This document shows, piece after piece, positions 46,671-56,285 of a DNA stretch of 64,000 nucleotides. Position 1 is the first letter of the stretch. Each line of letters starts with the position of its first letter. The DNA lies in the NCBI RefSeq assembly GCF_947502065.1, contig NZ_CANMYE010000001.1:1178001-1242000 (forward strand). The letters are read 5' to 3'. The notes beneath the pieces were generated by a model. It made no database searches, had not been told where the DNA came from, and worked only from the letters and a program-made list of their open reading frames with translations. The stretch comes from an uncultured Pseudoteredinibacter sp. GTDB lineage: Bacteria > Pseudomonadota > Gammaproteobacteria > Pseudomonadales > Cellvibrionaceae. The translations under genes were made by a program, and so were the position numbers.

Positions 46671-49460
46671 ATGAACTTGTATGCTGAATATCTCCAAGAG
46701 ATTGAGCTTCGCGATAAGGAGCTTGGGTTACACCCTAAACCTATTGATAGCGCCGATCTACTGTCAGAGATCATCGAACAGATTAAAGATCAAAATCACG
46801 AACACCGCGCTGATTCCCTAAAGTTTTTTATTTACAACACGCTTCCAGGCACCACTCCAGCGGCTGGTGTTAAGGCGGAGTTTTTAAAAGACATCGTACT
46901 GGGTAATGAGAAACTTGATGAAATAAGCCCAGAGTTTGCGCTTGAGCAGCTTTCCCACATGAAGGGTGGTCCATCAGTTCGCGTATTACTAGATATCGCA
47001 TTGTCTGATGACAGCAACAACAACGCGGCCGGTGAAGTACTAAAAACTCAAGTATTCTTGTACGAAGCAGATACCGCGCGTTTGGAAGAGGCCTATAAGG
47101 CTGGCAATTCAATCGCCAAAGGTATCCTAGAAAGCTACGCACAAGCTGAGTTCTTTACCAAGTTGGACGACATTCCAGAAAAAATTGATGTTGTTACCTA
47201 TATCGCCGCAGAAGGTGATATTTCTACCGACTTGCTTTCCCCAGGTAACCAAGCGCACTCTCGTTCAGACCGTGAATTGCATGGTCAGTGCATGATTACC
47301 CCTGAAGCTCAGCAAGAAATTGCAGCGATGGATAAGCAATACCCGAATGCCAAAGTAATGTTGATTGCTGAAAAGGGCACCATGGGTGTTGGTTCTTCTC
47401 GTATGTCAGGTGTGAACAACGTGGCCTTGTGGGCGGGTGAAAAAACCTCTCCATATATTCCATTTGTTAACAATAAGCCTGTAGTTGCCGGTACCAATGG
47501 TATTGCACCTATCTTCCTTACCACCGTTGGTGTTACTGGTGGTATTGGCTTGGATTTGAAAAACTGGGTTAAGAAAACTGACGAGAACGGCGAAATCGTT
47601 TTCGATGAAAATGGTGATCCAGTACTAGAAGAAGCCTACTCAGTAGAAACTGGCACTGTGCTAACCATCGATACTAAAGCTAAGAAGCTTTATAACGGTG
47701 ACAAAGAGCTAGTTGATATTTCTTCTTCATTTACTCCACAAAAAGTTGAGTTTATGAAGGCTGGCGGCTCTTATGCGGTAACCTTCGGTAAGAAGCTACA
47801 GACATTTGCAGCAGAGACTCTAGGCGTTGAAGCTCCAGCGGTTTACGCTCCTTCAAAAGAAATTTCTCACGAAGGTCAGGGCTTAACAGCGGTTGAGAAA
47901 ATCTTTAACCGTAATGCTGTAGGTGTAGCCTCTGAAACACCACTGCACACCGGTTCTGACGTTCGTGTAAAAGTGAACATTGTAGGTTCACAAGACACCA
48001 CCGGTTTGATGACTTCACAAGAACTTGAGTCAATGGCCGCTACGGTTATTTCACCAAGTGTTGACGGTGCATACCAGTCTGGTTGTCACACGGCTTCTGT
48101 ATGGGATAAGAAAGCTCAAGTTAACATCCCTCGCTTGATGAAGTTTATGAATGACTTCGGTGTGATCACCGCGCGCGATCCTAAGCACGTTTACCACTCA
48201 ATGACTGACGTAATTCACAAGGTATTGAACGATATCACTGTGGACGATCGTGCAATCATTATTGGTGGTGATTCACACACTCGTATGTCTAAAGGTGTTG
48301 CCTTTGGTGCGGATTCAGGTACCGTAGCGATCGCTTTGGCAACTGGCGAATGTGCAATGCCAATTCCAGAGTCTGTAAAAGTGACCTTCAAAGGCACCAT
48401 GAAAGAGCATATGGATTTCCGTGACATCGTACACGCTACCCAAGCTCAGATGCTGAAGAAGTTCAACGGCGAAAACGTTTTCCAAGGTCGTGTAATTGAA
48501 GTGCAGATCGGTACTTTATTGGCTGACCAAGCGTTTACCTTTACCGACTGGACAGCAGAGATGAAAGCGAAAGCTTCTATCTGTATCTCTACTGATGAAA
48601 CGCTTATCGAATCACTTGAGCTGGCGAAATCTCGCATCCAGATCATGATTGATAAGGGCATGGAAAACCGCGACAACATGCTGAACCGTTTGATCAACTT
48701 GGCCGATCAGCGTATTGCTGAAGTGAAATCTGGCGAAGCTCCTGCTTTGGCACCAGACGACAATGCCAAGTATTACGCTGAAATGGTTGTAGATCTTGAT
48801 GTTATTGAAGAGCCAATGATCGCTGACCCAGACGTAAACAACGAAGACATTTCTAAGCGTTACACCCACGATGTGATTCGTCCAACGTCTTACTATGATG
48901 GTCGCAAAGTTGATCTAGGTTTTGTGGGTTCATGTATGGTCCACAAAGGCGATATGAAAATCATCGCTCAGATGCTACGCAACCTAGAGAAAAAAGGCCC
49001 AATCGAGTTCAAAGCACCTTTGGTTGTAGCTCCACCAACATACAACATCGTTGATGAGCTAAAAGCCGAAGGCGACTGGGAATTGCTACAGAAGTATGCC
49101 GGTTTCGAATTTAGCGATGACAATCCTAAAGAAGAAGCACGTACTAAGTACAAAAACCAAATGTACTTGGAGCGTCCTGGCTGTAACCTTTGCATGGGTA
49201 ACCAAGAGAAGGCTGAGCCAGGTGATACGGTATTAGCAACTTCTACTCGTTTGTTCCAAGGCCGTGTTGTTGAAGATACTGCCGAGAAGAAAGGTGAATC
49301 ATTGTTGGGCTCAACTCCAATGGTAGTACTAGCGACTATCCTTGGCCGCTTCCCAACTTTGGAAGAGTATAAAGAGGCTGTAGAGGGTATTAACCTAACT
49401 TCTTTCGCTCCACCTTCTGAAGATCTTGCAGTTCCTGCACAGGTTCTGAAGCTAGGCTAA
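46671..49460 (+). CDS. acnB: Aconitase B (aconitate hydratase 2/2-methylisocitrate dehydratase)
   Basis: AcnB interconverts citrate and isocitrate in the TCA cycle and may also act on 2-methylisocitrate. The protein has the N-terminal HEAT-like region (ISPEFALEQLSHMKGGPSVRV), SRSDRELHGQCM, the segment GGDSHTRMSKGVAFGADSGT, and the cluster-site motifs SGCHTASVWDKKA and CNLCMGNQEKA. At 929 residues it is about 60 longer than E. coli AcnB (865), mostly in the middle part around residues 280-370 (an ENGEIVFDENGDPV-like insert), as in some long AcnB forms. It stands alone between two terminators. Confidence 0.96.
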   Translation: MNLYAEYLQEIELRDKELGLHPKPIDSADLLSEIIEQIKDQNHEHRADSLKFFIYNTLPGTTPAAGVKAEFLKDIVLGNEKLDEISPEFALEQLSHMKGGPSVRVLLDIALSDDSNNNAAGEVLKTQVFLYEADTARLEEAYKAGNSIAKGILESYAQAEFFTKLDDIPEKIDVVTYIAAEGDISTDLLSPGNQAHSRSDRELHGQCMITPEAQQEIAAMDKQYPNAKVMLIAEKGTMGVGSSRMSGVNNVALWAGEKTSPYIPFVNNKPVVAGTNGIAPIFLTTVGVTGGIGLDLKNWVKKTDENGEIVFDENGDPVLEEAYSVETGTVLTIDTKAKKLYNGDKELVDISSSFTPQKVEFMKAGGSYAVTFGKKLQTFAAETLGVEAPAVYAPSKEISHEGQGLTAVEKIFNRNAVGVASETPLHTGSDVRVKVNIVGSQDTTGLMTSQELESMAATVISPSVDGAYQSGCHTASVWDKKAQVNIPRLMKFMNDFGVITARDPKHVYHSMTDVIHKVLNDITVDDRAIIIGGDSHTRMSKGVAFGADSGTVAIALATGECAMPIPESVKVTFKGTMKEHMDFRDIVHATQAQMLKKFNGENVFQGRVIEVQIGTLLADQAFTFTDWTAEMKAKASICISTDETLIESLELAKSRIQIMIDKGMENRDNMLNRLINLADQRIAEVKSGEAPALAPDDNAKYYAEMVVDLDVIEEPMIADPDVNNEDISKRYTHDVIRPTSYYDGRKVDLGFVGSCMVHKGDMKIIAQMLRNLEKKGPIEFKAPLVVAPPTYNIVDELKAEGDWELLQKYAGFEFSDDNPKEEARTKYKNQMYLERPGCNLCMGNQEKAEPGDTVLATSTRLFQGRVVEDTAEKKGESLLGSTPMVVLATILGRFPTLEEYKEAVEGINLTSFAPPSEDLAVPAQVLKLG

Positions 49461-49530
49461 GTTACTTTTTAAGCTTTTCAGCACCTTTTGTAAGGACTGG
49501 AAAGCTTAATTGTTAACCAGCTGCAAACAA

Positions 49531-49584
49531 TGCTCGCTTTTCTACTGGCAATTAAAATTGCTTGTTAGAAGCGGGCATTTTTTA
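49531..49584 (+). terminator. Terminator after acnB
   Basis: ATGCTCGCTTTTCTA and TTAGAAGCGGGCAT form a long stem with one mismatch, enclosing a smaller GCAATT/AATTGC hairpin, followed by a T-run. Confidence 0.8.
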
Positions 49585-49624
49585 TGCCTGGATTTTCATG
49601 TCTATTACAGGCATTCAATACACT

Positions 49625-49643
49625 AATGAGACTCATTATCATA
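49625..49643. promoter_or_regulatory. Fur-like box upstream of the polyamine-type sensor operon
   Basis: AATGAGACTCATTATCATA differs from the classical Fur sequence AATGAGAATCATTATCATT at two positions. It lies about 170 bases upstream of the binding-protein gene at 49816, with no other gene between, so this operon may be repressed by iron. Confidence 0.65.
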
Positions 49644-49815
49644 ATCGATTAGTCATAGCCCTCGGTTATGTGGGAAATAAACTTAACTTGAGGGAGGATG
49701 TTTAGAGGCTATACTTAATTATGAAAGCTGTAGTTTGCTACGATTGTTGGTGTTTCATCGAATTCACTTGACGCCCCTTAGTCTTATAAAGCCGCTATAA
49801 CTACAAATTATCTAA

Positions 49816-50898
49816 ATGAAGAGGCTCATGTCTAAGAACTCAAAATTTTTCATGGGGTGTAGCTGTATCTTGCTCCTGCTTATCAGTCCGCTCAGCTGGT
49901 CTATAGAGCCTCTCCGTCTGTTAAATTGGGAAGATTACCTAAGCCCAGAGCTTATTGAAGCGTGGGAGGCTAGTAATGTGCCCTTGCAAGAGGTTTACTT
50001 CGATAGCGATCAGGACAGGGATGCCATAATCGTCAACTCAGAGAGGCATCATATCGATGTGGTGGTGATCGATGAAATTGTTGCTCACCGCTTCGGCTCC
50101 AATGGGAAATTTCTAAAGCTCGACGAGACTATCCTTCCTTCACTAAGGCATATAGATCCATTTTGGCGCGAGCGCTGCGGTGAATATGCCATGCCTTATT
50201 TATGGGGCACGCTCGGCATAGCCTATCGTAACGATAAACTCGCTTTACCACCGAGCTCTTGGGCCGATTTACTCTCACCTGTCGAGAGTGTCCGCGGGCA
50301 TATCGCCATGTTAAACGATTACACCGATATGCTGGCTCCTGCATTGTTTCAGCTAGGTTATGATCTTAATACTGAAAATCGTGCACATCTAAAGCAGGCC
50401 TTTGAGCTTTTAAAGCAGCAGGCTGATAGTGTTTTGACTTATGAATACGCATTAACCTATGCAAAGCACGGTGATAAATTACAGGATCTGCATATGGCGG
50501 CGGTTTATGGTGGTGATCAACACACGCTTAACGAGCTTGATGGAGATCAAGGACGCTGGGAATATGTCGTTCCGGCGGATGGCACGGTGCTGTGGGTAGA
50601 CTGCTTGGCAATCATTAAGGAAAGTTCAAAACAAAAACAATCGATAGCACTGCTAAATTATTTAAATACACCAAGCGTAGCCGCCAAAAACGCTGTTTAT
50701 AATCGCATAGCTACAACGAACCATGCCGCTGTTACTTATATGGACAAGGCAGAAGCTGAAGAACTAGGTATGCAAGCTTTAAAGAGGTTGCAAAATAAGG
50801 CCCAGCTTTACCGTGAGTTAAGTAATCAAAACGTAGCATTAAGACTCAAAATTATCAATGCGATAATGAATATTCATGAATCTAAGAACTCGAACTAG
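49816..50898 (+). CDS. NspS-like periplasmic (polyamine-type) binding protein
   Basis: The 360-residue protein has a signal peptide (CILLLLISPLSWS) and a PotD-like ligand-binding fold: LRLLNWEDYLSPELIEAWE, IDVVVIDEI, YLWGTLGIAYRNDKL and the late VPADGTVLWVDCLAI. PotD-like proteins bind spermidine or putrescine. No ABC transporter genes follow. Instead the next gene, overlapping by 23 bases, encodes a membrane GGDEF-EAL protein. This is the arrangement of Vibrio NspS with MbaA, where the binding protein senses polyamines and signals to the cyclic-di-GMP enzyme. The start could also be the ATG at 49828. Confidence 0.82.
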   Translation: MKRLMSKNSKFFMGCSCILLLLISPLSWSIEPLRLLNWEDYLSPELIEAWEASNVPLQEVYFDSDQDRDAIIVNSERHHIDVVVIDEIVAHRFGSNGKFLKLDETILPSLRHIDPFWRERCGEYAMPYLWGTLGIAYRNDKLALPPSSWADLLSPVESVRGHIAMLNDYTDMLAPALFQLGYDLNTENRAHLKQAFELLKQQADSVLTYEYALTYAKHGDKLQDLHMAAVYGGDQHTLNELDGDQGRWEYVVPADGTVLWVDCLAIIKESSKQKQSIALLNYLNTPSVAAKNAVYNRIATTNHAAVTYMDKAEAEELGMQALKRLQNKAQLYRELSNQNVALRLKIINAIMNIHESKNSN

Positions 50899-53221
50899 TT
50901 TACTATTGTTGCCGGTTATAGTGATTAGCTATGCCTTGTCGTCTTGGTGGATTTACCAGCAGGAAAGGGGGACATTGCTGGAATTAGAAGTCGCAAAGCT
51001 GGAACAAAGGCTAAGTAGTCTGCACTCAGACTACATGGCTTTCAGAAACTTCCAGGACGCTTATTTGATGTCTTTAGTTGAAGGAGATTTGCTTGCGCAG
51101 TACTTATCTGAACCCGACAACATCTATCGATTAAGAGTGTTGCAGCGGCATATGGATAGTGCCTTAAAAAGACAGCTGTCTCAGAGTAAACCCTATCTAT
51201 CGATTCTAATTCTCAATGCTGATAATCAGCAGCTATTGTACCTAGAGAATAGCTTAGATCCTTTTGCTGAAGTATCAACAGAAGAGATTCAGTTTGCGCG
51301 CCAATTAAGGGCAGAAGGTGTCGACAAGCGTAGCAGTGTGCATATCGATAGCAAAGAAGAAATGTACATATATCAAGCCATAACCTTAGATGAAAGTACC
51401 TATAAGCAACCTTTGCCATCTCAATTGTCTGAAGCCTTAATCGTAGTCGTGGCTATTAAATCTGAAGGCCTACTGCAGTCCTTAGATCGCCTAAGAAACC
51501 TCTATGATGCGGAAATTCGTTATATTAAAAATAATGAGAAATCGCTTAATACAGCAGGGGGTTTAAACTTCGAATTTGAATTGAAATTAAGTGATCTCGA
51601 CTCAATATCTTTTAATGTCCCTAGATCACATTTTGATGGGGTTTTAAAAGACCTTAGGCTTAGAATGGTGTTGCTAACCTTTCTATTTGCCTTGCTTACC
51701 TATCTACTTCTGCAGTCTCTAGTTGCAAGGTTTATAACAGTACCTATAGCCGATCTTGACTCACAGCTTGACGAGCTTATTAAAAACGAACGCAAAGAAA
51801 TTGTTGTCGCGCAAGATACGGGGGAAATAGGGCGTCTGGCAAAAAAATTCCAGGAGCTCTATGTCAGGCTTACAAACTCATATCGTCAAAGCTATAAGCA
51901 AGCCAGAGAAGATTCCTTGACTGGTCTTTCCAATCGAGTAGCGTTTAATGAAATGGCAAGTCGCCTCTTTTCTAGATCACTTGATATCGCCCCTGTTTAC
52001 ATCTGTTATATAGACGTCGACAACTTCAAATACGTTAACGATAAGTATGGGCATGAAGTCGGTGACAAGCTGCTATGTTCTGTATCCAAAAGACTTAACG
52101 CTACAGTCGAAGAGCATAACAGAGACGGTCGGCATCAAGTTGGAGTTTTTCGCTTATCTGGCGATGAGTTTGTTATCTTGGCTGCAGATTGCAGTAAGCA
52201 GGAAATGACAGACTGTGCGGAAGCTGTTTTGAAAATGTTCAAATCTGGTTTTGCCATCGACGAAGAAACCTATCCAGTTACGGTTAGTATAGGCTTGGCC
52301 GTCTCAAGTAGTGATTTATCTTTTTCTGAACTGATGTCCAATGTAGATCTGGCAATGTATCAAGCCAAAAAGTCGGGTAAAAACTGTATCGCCTATTACT
52401 CTGAAGAGCTGGCTCAACAACATCGAAGAATGCAGGAAATAGAACTGGAGCTTAAAGGTGATCGCTTTGATAAGGAGCTGCAGATCCACTACACGCCAAT
52501 CGTAGATGCACAAGGTAAGCTATGCGCGTTAGAAGCCCTGTTACGTTGGAACTCTGAAACGCTAGGCTCGGTTCCTCCGGATGAATTTATACCGCTAGCG
52601 GAATCTATTGGTGCATTCGAAAAAATTGATCTGTGGGTGATTTCTCGAGTCTTCAAAGATTTTAGTGTGCTCAACAATACTCTACCCACGGTGAGCCGAG
52701 TATCAATCAATATTTCGTCAGCCGAACTCAACTCGCTAACCTTTGTTGATAAGCTTAATCGATTGGCAAAGTATTACCGGGTTGTGAATCAGTATTATGT
52801 TTTGGAGGTAACCGAGACTTTTGCTACTGGTAATAATGAGCAAGTTATGGATAACTTAAAGAACATTCGAAAGCTTGGGTTTCGAACGGCTATTGATGAT
52901 TTTGGTACGGGGTATACCAGCCTAATGCAAATGCTGGATTACCCCGTTGATGTAATAAAGTTTGATCGTTCTTTAATAAACCGCATCGGTCAAAAAGGTA
53001 GTGCGGAAACAGCACGATCTTTAGTTAATCTATGTAAGTTACAGGGCTTGTTTGTTGTCGCTGAAGGTATAGAAACCAAAGTTCAGAGTGAATTGTTTAA
53101 TGATATTGGCTGCGATTACCAGCAGGGCTATTTTCATGGTAAACCTGCCCTCCTGGAATCACTACAGGCGCAATACAACCCACAGCTTAGTAAAGAAAAA
53201 ATCATCGATACAGCGAACTGA
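50876..53221 (+). CDS. MbaA-like membrane GGDEF-EAL cyclic-di-GMP protein
   Basis: The 781-residue protein has a first membrane helix at 8-26, a periplasmic domain of about 245 residues, a second helix at about 273-295, a HAMP-like linker, a GGDEF domain and an EAL domain. The GGDEF motif reads SGDEF (428-432); the EAL motif is ALEALLRW (EALLRW at 553-558), with DDFGTG at 674-679 and EGIET later, so the phosphodiesterase site looks intact. It overlaps the binding-protein gene by 23 bases, which points to translational coupling. By analogy with NspS/MbaA it probably tunes cyclic-di-GMP in response to a periplasmic ligand. Confidence 0.88.
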   Translation: MNLRTRTSLLLLPVIVISYALSSWWIYQQERGTLLELEVAKLEQRLSSLHSDYMAFRNFQDAYLMSLVEGDLLAQYLSEPDNIYRLRVLQRHMDSALKRQLSQSKPYLSILILNADNQQLLYLENSLDPFAEVSTEEIQFARQLRAEGVDKRSSVHIDSKEEMYIYQAITLDESTYKQPLPSQLSEALIVVVAIKSEGLLQSLDRLRNLYDAEIRYIKNNEKSLNTAGGLNFEFELKLSDLDSISFNVPRSHFDGVLKDLRLRMVLLTFLFALLTYLLLQSLVARFITVPIADLDSQLDELIKNERKEIVVAQDTGEIGRLAKKFQELYVRLTNSYRQSYKQAREDSLTGLSNRVAFNEMASRLFSRSLDIAPVYICYIDVDNFKYVNDKYGHEVGDKLLCSVSKRLNATVEEHNRDGRHQVGVFRLSGDEFVILAADCSKQEMTDCAEAVLKMFKSGFAIDEETYPVTVSIGLAVSSSDLSFSELMSNVDLAMYQAKKSGKNCIAYYSEELAQQHRRMQEIELELKGDRFDKELQIHYTPIVDAQGKLCALEALLRWNSETLGSVPPDEFIPLAESIGAFEKIDLWVISRVFKDFSVLNNTLPTVSRVSINISSAELNSLTFVDKLNRLAKYYRVVNQYYVLEVTETFATGNNEQVMDNLKNIRKLGFRTAIDDFGTGYTSLMQMLDYPVDVIKFDRSLINRIGQKGSAETARSLVNLCKLQGLFVVAEGIETKVQSELFNDIGCDYQQGYFHGKPALLESLQAQYNPQLSKEKIIDTAN

Positions 53222-53240
53222 TGCATTGATTATTTGGCCT

Positions 53241-54299
53241 TCAGTTATCAAAACCACTCAAGACTAACTTTCCGATTGACGTTCCTGATTCCAGCTTCCG
53301 GTGTGCTGCAATCAAATTCTCGGCATTAATAGGGCCTAGGTTTTCTCCTATCGTTGACCGAATGATTTGCTGATCAACTAGCTTTGCTATATTGGCTAGA
53401 ATGCTTCCTTGTTTGTGCATATCATCGGTTTCAAACATAGAACGGCTAAACATAAATTCATAACATAGCGATAAGCTCTTTGGCTTCAAGAGTGTGAAGT
53501 CTAAATCACTTGGGTCATCAATTAGAGCGATTCGACCGAATGGTTTAATAATCTCTACAAACTGCTCAAAGTACTGTTCAGTGTGACTTAAACTGGCGAT
53601 GTGAGTCACTTTTAAATTAAGCCGATCAATTTGGTCTGCTAATGCTTGGCTATGGTCGATAATATGGTCGGCGCCGATTTCTACAAGCCACTCCTTGCTC
53701 TCTAGCCGTGAAGCTGTAGCGATCACTGTTGCATTGCTTAGCTGTTTTAGTAACTGAATAAGTATTGAGCCAACGCCACCTGCCGCTGCGGTAATTAATA
53801 CAACTTCGTCTTGTGTGTGGAAATCAGCTTTCATGGCGATGCCTAATTTTTCAAAAGCCAGCTCCCAAGCGGTAATTGAAGTAAGGGGCAGGGCGACCGC
53901 GTGCTCAACTGAAATATTTTTAGGCGCTTTAGCGACAATACGTTCGTCAACGAGGTGATACTGAGCGTTGCTGCCTTGTCGGTTTAGATCGCCGGCATAA
54001 AAAACGCGATCGCCAATTTCAAACTCGGTGCTGTTTTCGGCTTTAGCCACTACCAAACCTATAGCATCCCATCCCAGCACCTTATTCTCTCCCTTATTGG
54101 GCGCAACCATTTGCCGGATCTTGAAATCTACTGGGTTCACTGCAATCGCCTCGGTTGCTACCAGCAAATCACGGCCAGTTGGGGTAGGGGTGGCTAACTC
54201 AATATCCAGTAGAGCGGCGGGATGGTCGATATCTAAGGATTGTTTATAGGCCACGGCTTTCATTGTGTTGGGGATAGCTGGATTGATTGCTTTGTTCAC
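53241..54299 (-). CDS. MDR-family NAD(P)H dehydrogenase/quinone reductase
   Basis: The 352-residue protein is a medium-chain dehydrogenase of the zinc-type alcohol dehydrogenase-like family: LLVATEAIAVNPVDFKIR, VLGWDAIGLV, GDRVFYAGDLNRQGSNAQYH, PLTSITAWELAFEKLGI and the nucleotide motif ITAAAGGVGSILIQLLKQL. The catalytic zinc cysteine and histidine of true alcohol dehydrogenases are not seen, so quinone-reductase-type activity is more likely. It is divergent from a LysR gene across 109 bases. Confidence 0.88.
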   Translation of the reverse strand: MNKAINPAIPNTMKAVAYKQSLDIDHPAALLDIELATPTPTGRDLLVATEAIAVNPVDFKIRQMVAPNKGENKVLGWDAIGLVVAKAENSTEFEIGDRVFYAGDLNRQGSNAQYHLVDERIVAKAPKNISVEHAVALPLTSITAWELAFEKLGIAMKADFHTQDEVVLITAAAGGVGSILIQLLKQLSNATVIATASRLESKEWLVEIGADHIIDHSQALADQIDRLNLKVTHIASLSHTEQYFEQFVEIIKPFGRIALIDDPSDLDFTLLKPKSLSLCYEFMFSRSMFETDDMHKQGSILANIAKLVDQQIIRSTIGENLGPINAENLIAAHRKLESGTSIGKLVLSGFDN

Positions 54300-54373
54300 A
54301 CTTAACTCTCTCTCAATTGACGATTAGCGTAGTGTAGAGATTGAATTAAATGGTAAAAACAGCCTAAAATTTG

Positions 54374-54392
54374 AATTATTAACAAAATAATT
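54374..54392. promoter_or_regulatory. AT-rich inverted repeat in the LysR intergenic region
   Basis: AATTATT and AATAATT flank five bases (AACAA) in the 109-base region between the MDR gene and its divergent LysR gene. It could be a regulator site; AT-richness makes chance possible. Confidence 0.3.
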
Positions 54393-54408
54393 TTGATAAA
54401 GGCTTATT

Positions 54409-55344
54409 TTGAATACCGAAGATCTAAAGATAGCCATTACCATAGCTGAGCTTGGCAGTATTACTGCGGCAGCAAAGCGACTGGATATGCGAAATGCCAC
54501 AGCAAGTGCGGCATTAAAGCGACTAGAGCAACAGCTGGGTGCCGAGTTGTTTATTCGTACGACTCGGAGTTTGCGCTTAAGTAAAACCGGTGAGCACTTC
54601 ATTCCACAGTGCAAAGAGGCTTTATCTATATTAGAGGAGGCTAAACTACAAAGTTCAAACACAAATAAGTCAATTACTGGGGAGCTAAAACTTGCAGTCT
54701 CGTCAGACCTAGGACGAAATCTGTTACTACCATGGCTCGATGACTTTATAGCGCAGCATCCAAAAGTAAGTCTTAATCTAAGCATCGATGACCGACAAGT
54801 AGATTTCTATCGGGGCGGTATAGATATCGCCATTCGGTATGGATCACCAAAAGACAGCGGATTCTACGGGTTTAAACTTTGTGACGTTCCAGGTTTACTA
54901 TGTGCTAGCCCAGGCTATCTGCAGCAATATGGCGAACCTGCGACACTGGAGGAGCTAAAACAGCACAACGCCTTGCTGTATCAGTTATACGGCCTTAGCC
55001 ACGATCTGTGGGAGTTTACGCATAAAGGCGGCAACCGTAAGTTACGTATGAAGAGCAACCATATTTGCAACGACGGAGATGTCGTTAGACGTTGGTGTGT
55101 GGCCGGTAAAGGAATAGCCGTAAAGTCCAGTTTAGATTTGGCCAACGATTTAATTGCCGGGCGACTTAAAGTCATTATGGAAGATTTCCAGCCTCCAGTA
55201 AAAGAGCTTTGGCTAATCTGTCCAAGTAGGCAACTGATCACGCCAGCGGTAAGAGCGCTTAGAGATCATTTGCGTAATCGGTGTAAGCAGTTATTGGTGC
55301 AGCTGCAGGAGCAAGGGATTTTTAATGGCTACACAGGGCTGTAG
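54409..55344 (+). CDS. LysR-family transcriptional regulator
   Basis: The start is a TTG at 54409 with AAAGG about eight bases before it. The 311-residue protein has the LysR winged helix (IAELGSITAAAKRLDMRNATASAALKRLEQQL) and an effector domain from about residue 90. It is divergent from the MDR dehydrogenase and probably controls it. Confidence 0.9.
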   Translation: MNTEDLKIAITIAELGSITAAAKRLDMRNATASAALKRLEQQLGAELFIRTTRSLRLSKTGEHFIPQCKEALSILEEAKLQSSNTNKSITGELKLAVSSDLGRNLLLPWLDDFIAQHPKVSLNLSIDDRQVDFYRGGIDIAIRYGSPKDSGFYGFKLCDVPGLLCASPGYLQQYGEPATLEELKQHNALLYQLYGLSHDLWEFTHKGGNRKLRMKSNHICNDGDVVRRWCVAGKGIAVKSSLDLANDLIAGRLKVIMEDFQPPVKELWLICPSRQLITPAVRALRDHLRNRCKQLLVQLQEQGIFNGYTGL

Positions 55345-55943
55345 GCCCTTGATTATAAGGGTTTAGCTCGATCTGGCTGGACGACTCGCAAAAGTGTTCA
55401 GTCGAGCATATTTTTAAGTTATTGATTTATAAGGTAATTTGATATTTGAACTTTTTTCAAAGTGTTCAGTTTTTGCAGCGACTTTCAATTTTGATGTATT
55501 GGTTACTAGCTTTTTCTATTGTATACAGCTGGTCGTCCAAGTGGTTAGCGATTTCTCGGTTCTGCTGTTTCTTGGGCTTATTCAATGGAACGACTGGGGC
55601 TTATATCAAGGGATGCCCTACATTTTGCTGGCCAACGTTACGGTGTTTTTGGTGTGCGGCTTATTTTGGAGCTAACAAGGTTGGTTAGATTGATTGTTGA
55701 CCCGTGGTTATCTATATAATCTGCTGTGCAATCAAATGGCCAGACAGGAAGAATTTAGCTTCATTCGAATAAACTGATTGTCTTAATAAAATTAAGTTCT
55801 TACTAAAGATTGGGTAGTCACTATAGGAGGCCTATAGCTTAAATATTGTTAAATGCTCTAGTGTGCAGCCTCTTGGCTCAAGCCTAGACACTATTTGCTG
55901 CTCAATAATTGAGCGCCTAACTTTGGCCAAGGGTATTTGCTGT
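55345..55943. other. Gap with a possible frameshifted small membrane protein
   Basis: Two overlapping frames at 55439-55675 (TTG start, AAGG before it) and 55446-55688 encode hydrophobic products. The start of one (MNFFQSVQFLQRL) joined to the end of the other (PYILLANVTVFLVCGLFWS) would make a small two-helix membrane protein, which suggests a frameshifted gene, but coding is unproved. A CTATAGG/CCTATAG inverted repeat lies at 55821-55837. The rest is AT-rich and empty. Confidence 0.3.
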
Positions 55944-56189
55944 TTATATGTTATTCCCTTTTAGGACCTTTAGAGTCTCTGAGGGGTCTAGACCCAAAGC
56001 TTCGCAATACTGCACAAACTGGAATATATCGAGTTTCCTCTGATTTGACTCAACTTTTTGAATCACAGAGTGAGGTTCATTTATGCGCTCCCCCATTGCC
56101 CGCATACTAATTCCAAGCTCTAAGCGTCTTTTTTTGAACAGTAAGCATAGCTGCCTGTAACGTTCTGATGTGATTGCTTTTTTCATCAC
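55944..56189 (-). CDS. Small XRE-family regulator
   Basis: The 81-residue protein is essentially one Cro/C1-type helix-turn-helix domain (RRLELGISMRAMGERINEPHSVIQKVESNQRKL) with a short C-terminal extension. It is divergent from the gene at 56286, and a 31-base palindrome lies between them, so it is probably the repressor of both. No recognised partner protein is nearby. Confidence 0.85.
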   Translation of the reverse strand: MMKKAITSERYRQLCLLFKKRRLELGISMRAMGERINEPHSVIQKVESNQRKLDIFQFVQYCEALGLDPSETLKVLKGNNI

Positions 56190-56207
56190 GCCAGATTAAA
56201 GTAAAAC

Positions 56208-56238
56208 CCCCAGTGTACCCTTATAGGGTACACTGGGG
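56208..56238. promoter_or_regulatory. Perfect 31-base palindromic operator
   Basis: Two 14-base arms (one CCCCAGTGTACCCT, the other its exact complement) flank three bases (TAT). The site sits between the XRE gene (start 56189) and the divergent gene at 56286, the natural place for a dimeric XRE repressor. Its right arm ends at a GTG at 56238 that would otherwise open the next frame. Confidence 0.75.
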
Positions 56239-56285
56239 TGTCCCGGCAGTTATATACATTGAGTTATAACATCGGGGGGGCTATT

